Assembly: GCA_031310005.1 (NCBI GenBank)
Contig: CM062382.1
Span: 2,666,001 to 2,730,000 of the forward strand
Length of the DNA stretch: 64,000 nt
Direction of reading: 5' to 3'
Source: Dactylellina haptotyla
Taxonomy: Eukaryota > Ascomycota > Orbiliomycetes > Orbiliales > Orbiliaceae
The notes beneath the pieces were generated by a model. The model ran no database searches. It was not told where the DNA came from and was given only the letters and a program-made list of their open reading frames with translations. Shown piece by piece: positions 1 through 11,760 of this stretch. Numbering within the stretch: position 1 is the first letter of the stretch; each line of letters opens with the position of its first letter. The translations under genes and the position numbers were made by a program.

Positions 1-116
1 GTTGTCAGTATATTTTGCTGATCGATTTGTGGTGATATATACACGTACCGTTGTCGCTGGCCTCGCTCGACCAGCTTCAGGTTCACCTGGGTCTGTAGGG
101 GAACTTGTGGTGCCAT
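1..116 (-). CDS. SUS1: SUS1/ENY2 homologue, first coding exon (partial, runs off the left edge)
   Basis: On the minus strand an ATG at 116 opens a 22-codon exon ending at 49, followed by a GTACGT donor. Its end (VNLKLVERGQRQR) lines up with the first helix of ENY2/Sus1 (human INQKLIETGERERL). The intron continues to the window edge and shows a TACTGAC branch near position 7, so the rest of the gene lies outside. Sus1/ENY2 is a small helical subunit of the SAGA histone H2B deubiquitinase module and of the TREX-2 mRNA export complex at the nuclear pore. Upstream, a likely leader intron runs from a GTAAGT donor near 323 to an acceptor at about 120-132. The leader before it is open from an ATG at 533 and stays in frame with this exon. 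I take it as 5' UTR, but an N-terminal extension is possible. The family call rests on about 20 residues. Confidence 0.72.
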   Translation of the reverse strand, partial: MAPQVPLQTQVNLKLVERGQRQRYVYISPQIDQQNILT

Positions 117-399
117 TTTCTGGTAAATACGCTGGATTATCAGTTATAAATCCGTAGTTATGAGAATATGTCGGTGTGAGAAGTGGTATAGGGGTTGTAA
201 TGTGCAATTGCTCTCCGAGCACTCTGTTGCGCATGGAGGTAGCAGCAACGTTGCGAAAGGGATGATAGAGGAATGTAGGCAAGGCAGAACGGTGAGATGA
301 ACACCGGAAGAGAGTCAACTTACAGTTATTTGGCAACCGAATATGGCAAGCTCTTGTGATATATGTCTAGTGACAGTAGTTTGGCTCTCTGAGCGCAGG

Positions 400-695
400 T
401 GTGAAGTGAGAAAGCTGTCGATGAGAGGAGCGGCGATGTTCTGACAAATGCGAAGTCGGTGTGGCCATCGCGCGTTGTCGAACATCTTACCGAGTTGGTG
501 ATCGCCCGCCAAGCGCCAAGCTGTGTCGCTCATTTGACCACCCGCAACACTTTTTTCGAGCCGCAGAAAAAAAATTATTCGCCCTGTCGCAGACTCGGAG
601 ACTCCAAACCCCACCATCCTTCCTCTCATCTTTCTTTCTTTACCAGCCTCGAATACCATACGCTCTTTATATCTGCGAAGAGGACTTATTAGGCC
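400..695. promoter_or_regulatory. Divergent SUS1 / RRB1 promoter with PAC-like element
   Basis: This is the intergenic stretch between the SUS1 leader and the RRB1 start. CGATGAG at 419-425 matches the core of the PAC element (GCGATGAG) that marks ribosome-biogenesis genes in ascomycetes. An A-rich run at 567-574 followed by TTATT loosely resembles the partner RRPE element. RRB1 is a ribosome-assembly factor, so the placement fits, but short motifs like these also occur by chance. Confidence 0.35.
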
Positions 696-2306
696 ATGGC
701 GAAGCGACCAAGCGAATTCACAGAGGGCGACCTCACCAACCTCAAGAATGGCGAGCGAGCAGGCAGCACCGCCAAGCTTGGTGAAGCTACCACTCCAGTC
801 AAAGACGGCATGGGAGAGTTCGAAGACCCCTTCGAAGATGAGATGGAGAGCGATGAGGACGTCGTAGAAGCTGGATCGGGTTCAGAAATTGAGGATGAGG
901 AGGAAGAAGATGATGAAGGTAGATATTTCAGTTTAACTTCGTCCTCTGCCACAATTGCTAACTCGATCGATTCATGTAGCAATGGACGTCGATACCGAAG
1001 CATATCGGATATCGAGGCCTCAGCAACCTCTTGGAGAAGACGAAGTACTAGAAGCCGATCCTAGCGCATTCCACATGTTGCATAACATGGGAACAAAATG
1101 GCCATGTCTATCGTTCGACGTACTACCGGACCGCATGGGCGATAATAGACAGACCTACCCGGCTACTGTATACCTCGTCACCGGCACACAAGCTTCCAAA
1201 CCGAAGGATAACGAGATCACAGTAATGAAGCTCAGCGGATTGTCGAGGATAAAACAGGGTAAGCTCATAGTCTTCTAAGAAAAACCCGGAGCTTGATTGT
1301 TAACAGTCCCATAGATCCCGAAGACTCTGAGGAGGAAGACGCAGAATCTGACGACGACGAAGACTCCGAAGCCATCCTCGAATCTCGCCACATTCCCGTC
1401 TCCACCACTACAAACCGCATCCGCCTCTCCCCGCACTCTCTGGCCAACAACGAATACCTAGCTGCCACGATGCTCGAAACCGGTCATGTAAACATTTACA
1501 ACATCACCCCACACTTCACATCCCTCGAATCGCCAGGGAACCCCATCCCACCAGCTGCAAACCAGCCGCTAGCAGCATTAAACATGCATCGCGGCGTAGA
1601 AGGTTACGCTATCGACTGGTCACCGTTAATACCCCAAGGCCGCCTGCTCACTGGTGACAACGCCGGCAAAATCTTCCACACAACCCGCAACGATTCCGGA
1701 AAATTCGTGGCCGATAACGCTCCGTTCACTGGCCACACCTCCAGTATCGAAGAGTTACAATGGTCCCCTGCAGAACGAACAGTCTTCGCCTCCGCATCCG
1801 CTGACGGCACCGTCAAGATCTGGGACGTGAGACAAAAGAACAAGAAGTTCGTGCTAAGTGTTGACGTCAGCTCGTCCGATGTCAACGTCGCCAGTTGGAA
1901 TCCCACTACACAGCATTTACTCGCCACCGGCGCCGACGACGGTGTCTGGGGTGTGTGGGATCTGCGAACCTTCTCGAACGCCGGGTCTGGTGGGAATGTA
2001 TCCCCCGTGGCGAGCTTTACATGGCATCAGCAGCCGGTTACGAGTGTGGAGTGGAACCCGAACGATGACACCGTTGTGGCGGTAGGTAGCGCCGATGGGA
2101 CGGTTACGCTGTGGAACTTGGCGGTGGAAGAGGATAGCGAGGAGACAGCTGGGAAGGACACAGGAGTCGGAGATGCGCCTGATCAACTGATGTTTGAGCA
2201 TTACTGTGAAGGAGTTAGGGAGGTCCATTGGATGAAGCAGATGCCCGGTGTGGTTGTGGCGACTGGTGAGAAGGGGTTCAGTGTTTTCAAAACTATCAGT
2301 GTGTAG
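696..2306 (+). CDS. RRB1: Ribosome assembly WD-repeat protein RRB1/GRWD1, three exons
   Basis: Exons 696-918, 980-1258 and 1315-2306 give 497 residues. Both introns have GT-AG ends and the phases match (phase 1 at each junction). The N-terminus is acidic, followed by a histone-binding CAF1C/H4-type segment (about residues 90-125, containing FHMLHNMGTKWPCLSFD), a second acidic stretch, and WD repeats to the C-terminus (for example SADGTVKIWDVR, ATGADDGVWGVWDLR, GSADGTVTLWNL). This is the layout of yeast Rrb1 and human GRWD1, nucleolar chaperones that escort ribosomal protein L3 into pre-60S particles; length is normal for the family. It is divergent from SUS1. The ATG at 696 is favoured because it starts the acidic N-terminus shared by the family, although the same frame of other candidate starts was not excluded by expression data. 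Confidence 0.93.
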
Positions 2307-3169
2307 GCGTGTGAGTATGGGCGGTATGGGGAAGTTTTGGATATAATGCCATCTTTCTTTGTTTTCATGTGCATATAATTAGATACCTATACGTATACTG
2401 CTGGAGTTTATGGAGGTAAAAGTTATAGACAAATCATAAATGCTTAGCAAGTGTATGTGCCCTCGAGTTGGAGTTCTTAGTTTTGCTATAGATTTCATAG
2501 GCAATTTTATCAACTATAGGACTAGATAGCATCTGCACTATACGGAGTAAGATATACTGAATTCAGAAGTTTATAAGGGTTTTTGTTTTTTTGTCATTAG
2601 AATGGTTGATAAGTACAAGTCTAGAAGCCGCGCGCTTGCGCGACGGCCTCCGAGAGATAAGGGTAGAAATGATTATCGACAAGTCTAAAATGAATGTGAT
2701 GAATGCAAAGTCTTTTTTAAAAAATATCAAGCTTCGCCCAAACTGTTCAAAAGAAGCAGAAGAAAACCAGTATAGAGGTTTGAAAATACCAAAAGAAAAC
2801 TTAACCAAAAAAGACAAGGTATAAAATTCCGGATAGCTGAAGTAATAACCAATCCGAGTGTATAAGACAGAACCCCGCTAAATGCAAAAAGGAGATATTG
2901 AAAAACAAATAGACATAGGAGAGATAAAAAGGGAGGTATTTTTCTTGCGAGAAGTGACAAAGGAAATGTTGCTAGATCAAGTTGTCTTTTGTTTTGAGTT
3001 AGTTTGCAATTGATATTGGCAAAAATTTGACGATTAAAATTGCAAAAACCACGCATAAAATCGTTAAGGAGGCCGGATAGGCGATGACTTGTTTTCAATC
3101 TGATACCTAAAGCTCCCTGGAAGCTTTAGATTTTCGCTGCTCTTCATCGGATATAGCGTAGCGTGTATC
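2307..3169. other. AT-rich convergent intergenic region, no gene seen
   Basis: This holds the 3' flanks of RRB1 and the PLAC8 gene. The 2340-3060 part is strongly AT-rich with short ORFs on both strands that look spurious (lysine- or leucine/phenylalanine-rich, no recognisable domain). One GC-rich inverted repeat stands out at 2627-2647, with arms GCCGCGCGC and GCGCG-A-CGGC around a TT loop. I see no transposon ends. Confidence 0.6.
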
Positions 3170-4519
3170 TTAACCGATGACCGAGCTTCTCTGGTACGAC
3201 ATCTTCTCCGGCTTCTTATAGCCCTGTTCGCCAACAACGCCGCTACCAGGGCCTGCACACCGTCTCCTCTCATCTTCTCTCTCGCGGATCTCACGCTCGT
3301 CCTGAACGAGCACGCACAATGGACAGTAGTACGACTTTGCGCAATCTCCAATCGGCGATCCTTTGATATGGTACAGCTCCCTGATTCTCGTTCTCTGGAG
3401 CATGGTAAACACCCAACTGACGGGGGCCAGAGCACACCACATAACGCAGTGGCCGTTGCAAGCGCTGTACGCATCGAGGTTGGAGTCCGGAACGGTCTTT
3501 AGTCTGTGGTGGGTCTTGGAGTAGAGCATGCACGGGCACCAGCATCCTAAGCAGCCTGCGGTTTTAGGTAACACACGTTAGCGTCTATTTCTTTCATATT
3601 TCACGTTATATCTTTTTGTGTTGAAAGTTTGCAGCGCCTGCCAAACTTGGCAATTTCGCAGAATCAGGGATTGGATGAGCGCAATTCGCGCGAAACAAAA
3701 AGGTAATTTAACGAGAAGAAACTTACAGGAACCGATGTCGCTGAAACAGCTGCAGAGTCCGTATTTGTACTCCTGCTTGCCGAAAATTTGGTTTGGATGC
3801 GCGATCTGGCCCGGCGCATGTGGTTGGCTGGCACCATTGTCGAACTGCGCTGGTGGAGTGTACTCCATCTGCACTGGCTGCTCCGGCGCGCGGTCCAATG
3901 GCTGGGTCGGTGGGGGGTCGAAGGTCATTGTTTGACCGTACTCGGGTCCATTGGAGGCAACGTTTTGCATTGGGATCCCTTGATCGTGTTGGTAAGTCGA
4001 CATCTTTCTACGAGCTACTTCGCTGTTGATTTCGGTGTTATATGCGTAGAGAGAATTGTCTTTTGCGGACGGGTTGAAGACGTGGATATCTTGGATTTGC
4101 GGTACCGGTGGGATTGGGTCAGGTTGGTAGTAGTGAAGGTGGAGGTTGTCTGTGCTTTTTGAATGCAGCGAGTGTGACGAAGGCGCCGAGCGAAGAGGGG
4201 TAATTGGCGGAGCGGCAAAACCAGCTTGGGCGTAGTCAACGTTAGGTATGTGCGTAGACGTTGCTAGAGGTGCGTGAGTCGGTGTTCGAGGAGGAGCTGC
4301 GAATTGAAGAGGCAGCTCGGAACCGTAGGGTATATTTGTACGTATGGGCGTCGGCGGGGTTTTTGTCCGCAAGGGGAAGGACTTGGAGTGAGGTAGGGGC
4401 TGCCTTTGTGGGGAGCTACTATGGTGATGGTAAGCTTGCGGCGGCGAGAATATCTGAGACGATGTGAGCTCGGGTATATTGGTATAACTGCGAGTGAGAT
4501 CGTTCCGTTGATATGCCAT
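3170..4519 (-). CDS. PLAC8-family cysteine-rich membrane protein, two exons
   Basis: Exon 1 is 4519-3727 and exon 2 is 3555-3170, joined across a GTAAGT...GCAG intron. The junction falls inside a Cys codon and restores the CC-x-GCWCPC core; the product has 392 residues. Residues 1 to about 240 are proline/serine-rich and disordered. The C-terminal third is a PLAC8 domain: a Cys pair and GCWCPCMLY at the splice junction, a Cys-rich stretch around CNGHCVMWC that is likely membrane-embedded, and YCPLC after the REL-YHIKGSPIGD segment. PLAC8 proteins include plant FCR cadmium-resistance and fruit-weight proteins and many uncharacterised fungal proteins. They sit at the plasma membrane and some affect metal transport or cell size. 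The long disordered N-terminus is common in fungal members. The tail ends REDERRRC...YQRSSVIG. The exact role is unknown. Confidence 0.9.
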
Positions 4520-7500
4520 AGGAACAATATAAAAGAAAAGAACAGAAAGGGAGGTCAGGGTAAGACAAGGGAAGGTTATATATCAACGGCGTGACTATTA
4601 AACCAGCAAGGGCAAAGACGGATAAAAGACCGCAAAGTTAAGAAAGACCCGGGCAAGGGGGGGAGGTTGCGGACTGGGTTCTACAGAATCGCCCAGTGGA
4701 AATCGATGTCTTGGTATCTTTTTTTTTCTTCAGTCACACATGCTCGAGGAGGTATGAGGTATACGCGAGATGAAGAGCGCTTGCAAGACTGTCGGGAAGG
4801 TATTGTTCAGGGAGTATGGCCAATATCAACGGGTCTTCCTCCACCACCAAGTGCTTCTGTCGTCCTTCTAGACGTAGCCGCGCCGTGGTACCTCCACTTT
4901 GTTGATAAATATAGAAGTCAAAAGAAAAAGTGCAATATCGGGTGGGAAGTCCACAGAGCGATTGGGGCAAGGTCGGGGTTTAAAAAAGAAAGAGTTCAAT
5001 AGCGAGGGCGCGTTCAAGATACAGTGCGGATAACGGAGGGGACGAATGCAGGTTTTATCTTTTGTGAATGTGAAAAGAGGCTCTTCAGGCAGGCTTATTG
5101 TCAAGTGACTTCTTTGTTTTAAAAGAGAGAAACGAGGATATTCTATTCTTCAGCGATGGTTTTAAGGGAGAGGTAGGGGGACTACAGGCATGCAAGTGGT
5201 AAATTTTTGAATAGAATAGAAACGAAACACGATATGTACGATGTGGAAGAGAGTGACAAAGGAAGAGAAGCAGATGCAGGAGGTATCTGGGGACTGACCT
5301 GTCTAAGAATGTATTGCAGGACGCAAGACGCAGGTCCGGGAAAGCGGCGATACTGGGAATCACAGGCACAGCCAGGCAGCGTGATTGGAGGCGAGAGGAA
5401 CTGGGAGGAAGCGTGAATCTAGCCCACCAACGGGATGCGAATGATACCGGTAGGGAAATGATCTCAAATCTTCCCTCGGTCCCGAGTCTCTGGTCAGACG
5501 AAGGGATTGTTAAATTGGTGTCGCAGCAGCGGTCGTGGCCTCGCAAGTCATTGGGCGCCTAAATGAAGACTGTTTAAAGCAAACGGATGAGTATGGTCTG
5601 AGAGCGTAGCGTCGTTCATTTGCGACTTTATGCCCATCAGCTCAGAGCAGGAGGAGCGAAGCGGCCATTACGTGCGAAATTCAACCTCGCCTGCAGATTT
5701 GCAGCAGGAGGCAATGATAGAGCCCAAAGCCAGGGTGTGGTGAGGTCCGGCAGCGATTGTCGTCCATTGGTTGGATGGGTCTGGCGGACAGGGGACGGCG
5801 CCTAGATTGCTCGCCAGCCAACCAAACCGCTGCTTGGCAGATGTCCCGCAACTTTAGCTGGCCGATTGATAGCGAATAACCTTGCTAGATTGGATCGTTC
5901 CTGCTGCAAGTTGCCCTTTTTTTGCCTTTTTCCCGTTGCCCTTTTAGCGTATTTCAGATCCGGAGCATGGGACGGCTGTTTAGTGCAAATTCGAAAATGC
6001 ATGCAAGAGCGTTCGTTCGTTCCTGGCACCATCCAGCGCGAGACACACGCTGAGACGTGACTAACTTTTCGTATGCTCGAGGAGTCGTCGTCAGCACCGA
6101 AGGCTTTGATCCTGATTTTGGTTTTTCTTGGAGTTGAGAACGTCGACCTGTGCCACCGACAACGAGATCAAATACGTGATCTTTGCGAGGCACTGGCCAG
6201 GAATGCAACATGCAAGGTGCTCCCAAGAGTGGCGGTTTATCATCTGTATCAGCAGACCTGGGTTCTGTTCTGTTCCCTCCAGCCACCAACCAGCCCGCTG
6301 AAAATTTCCCCATTCCGCTGCGGGTCTCGTATCGGGGAAATAACCACTGCACTGACGTCGGGTCTGTGCGGGGAGGACCGCGAATAATAAAAACATCTGG
6401 TTGGTCTCTTTTCGAATCAACGAAACCTGATCCCGCCGAACTATCAGACCTCCTGGTTAGCGAGTTCGTGGGCCGCTGACACGGAAAAACCATAGATCTC
6501 TATTCTCAAGATAACATGCACAGCGCTTACCTTGCCGTGCCCTCACGTTAGAGGATTGATGGCTCCAGACACGTGCAAGGTAGCACCAGGCCGGTCTGCC
6601 TGGCCGCATGCACGCCTGCTGCAAGGAGGCTCCTTCTGAAGCGAATTGAAGCTTGGTGTTGTGCACGAAACCTGCGACATTGTCGGGCTGTTCAACGCTC
6701 ATTGTTGTGTGCCTAGCCTAGCCGAACCAAACAAAACCAGTCTTGCGCAGGTACTGGTTATGCTACCTATTGCAGAAAAACCCAACAACCCGGGGCACTA
6801 ACTCGGTCGAAATGCATCATCCCAAGAGCTTGTATAAATTTGGAAACGAGCTAGCTATTCATGCAGAAGACTATTCACAGTTTGTTTTATAAATAACTTC
6901 TCATCCGAACTAGTCTTGAAGATATCTATCAATAGCGTGCCACGATGACACTCGGCTTCAACTGATTTGATCTGCTATCCGGCACGGTTTAGCCCGAGTT
7001 GGATTTTATATTTAAATATTTTTACACGTCAAGTTCATCACAACTTGGTTCATACATTACATACAAATACAGGAGCTAGCGCTAGTACATAGCAACTCAA
7101 TGCCACATATTAATAGAAGAGAAATTGGTAGAAAATAAAGTGCCAGTTATAAAGGGAACAAAGGGTATTATCAACGTCGTAAGAACAGCAATAACTGTCA
7201 AAGGCGCGTGAACGAGAAAATGAAAGAAGAAAAAACATGTCCAGATTTCCTCCGCCATAAAATATTTTTTTTGAGGGCCTTCAAATGAAACACAAAAGAA
7301 CTAATGTTACACATATCGATTTGTTGTTACAGGCCCAGGACTCGCTCACGTAGCTTGAGAGGATGCGTGGGGATTTCAAAAAGAAACAGAAACAAGAAAC
7401 ATCAAGGCCAAAATATTCGTTAACAAGGAGCAGATAGAGCCAAAACCATATACCAATAAATCATATATCCGTGACTTTCCCATTTGCCAAGGGATCCATA

Positions 7501-8340
7501 GGTGTTTTCCGAAGGAACTCCGATAGCTATCCCACCCAATTGCATTGATTGCGTTCCTTACCTTGGTTGGTACCTTCGTTTATCTGAGCCACACTGCGGA
7601 AAGCCTATCAGGCTTCGGCTTCAGAAACGGCAGCTGATCAAAGAAATGAAAAAGGTAATAAGACGGTAAAAAAGGAAGAAACGCCCCATTTCAAGCCTCA
7701 AAAAAACGCCATATGAATAGAATCCGGGGAAGAAAGGGTTCATGCTACAGGTTTCGATGTTTTTGGGGAATTTGATATCTTATCAATGTGAAAAACAACT
7801 TACCTAAAGGGAAAATGAAAAGAAGATATGATAGATAAGGGCAGGGGAAATTGGAAATAGGTACTTTTGTTTGATCTCTTGTTACAGGGTGTTTCAATGA
7901 AACATGATGGTATCATTTCCTATATTCAAAGGAAAAAAAAAAAAAAAAAAAAAAAAAGGTTGCGAAGACGCTGTGCTGTGCATGCTGCTATCGTGAAACA
8001 ATTCCTCCTAACGTTCAAAGCCCAGGTCCGTTGGTATTTCATCAAAAACAAACAAGAGGATGGGTTTTTGGTTTTCCTAAGTTTTTTTGTTTTTGGTTGC
8101 ATTTGGTATATGGTTCGCTATTGATGGCGTTTGCAAAAAAACAATCCAAGATATCCACTCCCATATCGCTTTCATATGTTGTTACAAAAATGCACTTTTT
8201 TTAAGATATTTTCATCGTGTGTTTGGTAACGGCTTTTCATGCCAACCGAAGCCAATATTGCAACCTCGCCAGCCTTTTTGGTAGCAATGTTGAATTCCTA
8301 TACTGCTGAGTTAGTGTGAACTTTGAAGCTGCAAGAGCTT
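4520..8340. other. Non-coding stretch between the PLAC8 gene and the C2H2 regulator
   Basis: About 3.8 kb. The part next to 4520 is the PLAC8 upstream region, with pyrimidine-rich minus-strand leader sequence to roughly 5560. The part next to 8340 is the 3' flank of the regulator. ORFs up to 179 codons (for example minus 5954-6493) show no recognisable domain and are about what chance predicts. A run of 25 A's lies at 7933-7957. Nothing here supports a gene, RNA gene or mobile element. Confidence 0.6.
7933..7957 (+). repeat. A25 homopolymer tract
   Basis: There are 25 consecutive A's on the plus strand, in the 3' flank of the C2H2 regulator, followed by GGTTGCGAAG. It could be a simple mononucleotide repeat or the tail of an old retroposed sequence. 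I did not find flanking target duplications or a recognisable body upstream, so a plain microsatellite is the simpler reading. Confidence 0.8.
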
Positions 8341-11300
8341 CTAGTGGGCCATGCTCAAGATGCCTGTGTTCTTGGGTCGTGCCTCAATGTTATCGGCGTG
8401 ATACCGAAGAGCGGAAGAGAAAACTTTCACAACTATGAACACGAGAAATAAATATTGGTTAGCATCGGGATCACTATCGTACCGGATCGGCTGCGGGATC
8501 TTACCTGGCCAGACCGAGGCTTTCTCCAACAAGTGAGCGCTGACTCTCAAGACACTCACGCTAACCTCGTCATTGCCACCAACAATACTATCCCACTCAA
8601 ACACCATCTTCTCGTGAGACTTCTTCAGGATCTCAATCACCCTTCCGAGTAAAAGTCTATCTTCTGTCTCCAACATCATCAACGCCTCAATGCTCATAAG
8701 ATCGCACTCGGCATCTCCAAACTTGCCCATAAACGGACGAACACGCTCCTGTACGGCATTCACCCACTCAGCAAGTACTTGGGCACAGTCAAAAGCACAC
8801 ATAAAAGATTGCATTGGGAGTTCTCGGGCGAGGAATTCCGGGGATGAGAGACCGGATTTGTCGGACATGGCGAGGGCATCAGCGGCGTAGAATGCAGCGC
8901 GTCTGATATGCTTCTCATGTCGGGACGAGATTACGTTGCCTTGAGGGTAGGCTGAGGGATACTGGGCAACCCCTTTGGCGGGATTGAGGTCTGGCGAGTT
9001 GAGGGTCGAGTTTGGGGATGAAGCTGGGGAGCTGTTAGATCCAGGTGTATCAGCGGACTCGGAAGCAGACGAGTTAGACGAAGACCCCGTGAGAGGATGC
9101 TCCATCCAGTTCTTGTTAAGCTCGTCGACCATTCCGGAGAAATCACGAGCGAAAAGTGGTCCCCTTGACCGACCGAGATCGACAAAGAGGCGAACGTAGG
9201 CAAGGTTGAGGAGAGGGATGCTATCTGCTGCCATCGGTCCAACGCCAAATGGACTTGGTCTTTCGATACTCGATTGTGGATGAGATGCCCAAGCTTCTTC
9301 CCATGCTCTAAGAGCCGGCTCGATATGTGCATGAATAGCTTCAACATCAGAAGAGGACCATTGTCTAGCGTGGCTGAGTTGCCTGGTTTCCCAAATGTAG
9401 ACATGGAGAGCGAGAATAAGAGAAAGCGCGCCAAAGTGACTTGGGCGCAGCTCAGAGGGTTTTGGTTTTCCATGAGAGTTCAGAGATTTGTGGTCGTCGC
9501 CGTTAGGAGCCGAAGCACGTCTCTGTTGCTCTTGTGGGCCGCCAGCAGAGAGAAGAGTATTCAACGCTGTTGAGAAAGGAACTGCTGCTTGTTTTGCTGC
9601 TTGAATACCTCCTCTCATCTTCCACATCGTAGCTGTTTCTGCCGCCCAGAGTTCCTCGTCGCAAGGAAGGTCCAAACGGATTTCAGAGTTGGTCAACGCG
9701 GGAGGATGGTTGTATGTTATGCATAAGATGGACGAAAGCTTGTGCACAGCATACAACGTCCGCTTCCGTTCCTCTTCGGCGATCCACTTGGTCCAGTCGG
9801 CGTGGTCATCAAGGCTCTCCAATTTCATAGCTCCATTCCACATATCTAGCATGCTAGCATCCGGTCCTAGATGGCTGCTGCTATGGACGCTCGTGGATGG
9901 TTTGCACAATCCAGCGTTTCTTGCAAGAGAAACAACCGCTGTACAGTGAGACATAGCCAAATCGCTGGTCATGTGCTCCCCGCTATTCAAACCAAACACA
10001 ACATTCAAAAGCATTGACTGCACCAGCCAAAGTGGCGTTGCCGACGAGACTTCCTTGCCGTTTCCAGATAAGGCTGCGGTGACGGATGCCTTCCGCCTGC
10101 TATCGATAAAGATGTGGATCATCTTCTTGGCGGCCTCATATATTTCTTTAGCAGTATTATAGTCTCCCTCGTAAAGCGCGCCAATAGCGGACATTGATAG
10201 AACGAGACATCCACCTCCACCTGCAAAGCCGCTCAATCCCAATAAGTTGTCAGTCTTTTGGTTGGCCGCGTAGATTGGAGAGGAGAAATCCAGCGTCGCG
10301 ATGTGGAAGAAGGGCATATGTGGGTGGAAATGCTTGATGTATCCTTGCACATATCGCTGGAGATCTGAGGTCCCTGGCAGCTGAGCCGTGAAGGAGGGTC
10401 TGTGGGCGTGCATTGGGGGAGATTGGGCTGAGGAATATCGGCGTTGATGTTGAGCCGCTTGGTGCGTGCGGTAGGCATTTGAGGATTGGGCAAGTGTAAG
10501 AAGAATAGCTGCACGCGCGGAGTCCGTGATAGACTGGGTAGCGTGGGCTGCCGCGCTAGTTGGCTGGAAAACCGAAAAGTCATGTGCGAAATCGGATTGC
10601 ATTTCGGTAGGGAAGTGGGATTCAGGAGAGAGAAAGTGATTGGGAGAGATGCTGCTCATGCTATAGTTGGCAAAAAATGGCTCATGGTGCACACCACCTT
10701 GCGCCTGGAGAGCCTTGGGGGAGATTGTTCCAGCGGGTGGAGGAGGGGATGGATTAAATGATGGAGCTGAATAATCGGAAGCCGACATGAACGGAGATGC
10801 GCTCATAGTTGTCGCTGAGCTTAGAGTAGAGGAATTGTTCCACCAAGTGTTCGTGTCCTGCAGAGCCTCGCTGACGCCACTGATGGAAGTCGTGCTGATT
10901 GCGCTGGGAGAAGAACTCTCGACGGCCTGCTCGGAAGTGTAATGATTAGTTCCGAGCATCGTCATCCATTCGTTTTCGTCATCATCGTCTACGACGGCAT
11001 TAGAATTGCCGAAAACCGCGTCGAACGGGGAAGTCGGAGAGCCAAACGCATGGTGATGTGGAGAGGCATTGAACTGAAGCATCGCCGGGTTCACGGTCGT
11101 CGCATTACCGAATAGGATGTTTTCGATGTCAAGCTCCTGTGGAACTACTGTAGATGCACCCAATGAGGTACCGACAACATTGAGGCCCCGAAGGGAGCCC
11201 GTTTCAAGTTTTGGTAAGTTTGGGTTAGTACCTGTAGTGCTGCTCTTCGCCAGCATGCTAAGTGTATTGCTATCCACATGCGCGATGGTGTTCGCGCGGG

Positions 11301-11760
11301 GTCGTCCACCTGTTGCATTGCTCACGGAATTCTTGCGAACCCTGCTGCCGGCAGGTTGCGCGACGGAGGATGTGCTCTCCCGGCGGACTCCATTGCGAGG
11401 TCGGCTGGATGGCGTTGTTGTGAGATGCAGCTTCTGTTGATGTCGCAGAAGCAAGTCACGGCGCGCAAAGCAGCGAAGACATTCTGGGCACTCAAAAGGC
11501 TTCTCCTTCGTGTGCGATCTCTCGTGGCGTTTGAGATGCTCGAGTCGCGCGAAGGATCTCGAACAGATGGAGCACACATGAGGGCGCGGGCGATCAACCT
11601 TTGGTGGGGCGTTCTCTTTAGCTTTCGCCGGCACCGTTGGGACCTCCACGGTTATAGAATCTATTCATTTAGACTTAGTGGGATAAGGATAGCTGCAAGC
11701 CGAGCTCAGAATCGTACCATTGACATCTTTCGCAATCGGGATCGTGCTCATAGGTGGCAT
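8341..11760 (-). CDS. C2H2 zinc-finger / fungal_trans transcription factor (Adr1/AmdX-like), three exons
   Basis: Exons 11760-11718, 11660-8505 and 8432-8341 give 1096 residues. The first exon encodes [14 protein letters not shown]; it is needed because the long exon has no ATG before the fingers (a stop lies in frame upstream), and the GTACGA donor and AATAG acceptor keep phase. Two tandem C2H2 fingers follow: Cys44, Cys47, His60, His64 and Cys72, Cys75, His88, His93, with the HTKEKPFEC linker. Their spacing and residues ([24 protein letters not shown]) resemble yeast Adr1. A Ser/Asn-rich disordered region leads to a fungal-specific transcription factor (fungal_trans) domain at about 440-740, around the [10 protein letters not shown] and [15 protein letters not shown] segments. 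It should act as a nuclear, sequence-specific regulator; Adr1 and AmdX act on carbon and nitrogen genes, but the target here is unknown. The last intron (8433-8504) is 72 nt with no stop, so its retention would insert 24 residues. Confidence 0.9.

Noticed and set aside
2591-2824. Lysine-rich plus-strand ORF that faintly recalls a transposase-like sequence
   Set aside because: AT-rich sequence gives Lys-rich translations by default; no motif, ends or copies could be identified.
2727-3098. Minus-strand ORF with several hydrophobic stretches
   Set aside because: Poly-pyrimidine sequence yields Leu/Phe runs; no signal peptide, domain or introns.
5085-5546. Minus-strand ORF of 153 codons upstream of the PLAC8 gene
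   Set aside because: Pyrimidine-rich leader-like sequence giving Ser/Leu/Phe-rich translation without a domain; more likely 5' UTR or promoter.
5954-6493. Minus-strand ORF of 179 codons in the PLAC8 / regulator gap
   Set aside because: No domain or splice support; about one frame of this length is expected by chance in a window this size.
7933-7957. A25 tract as the tail of a retroposed copy
   Set aside because: No body with gene similarity upstream and no flanking duplication found; a simple repeat explains it.
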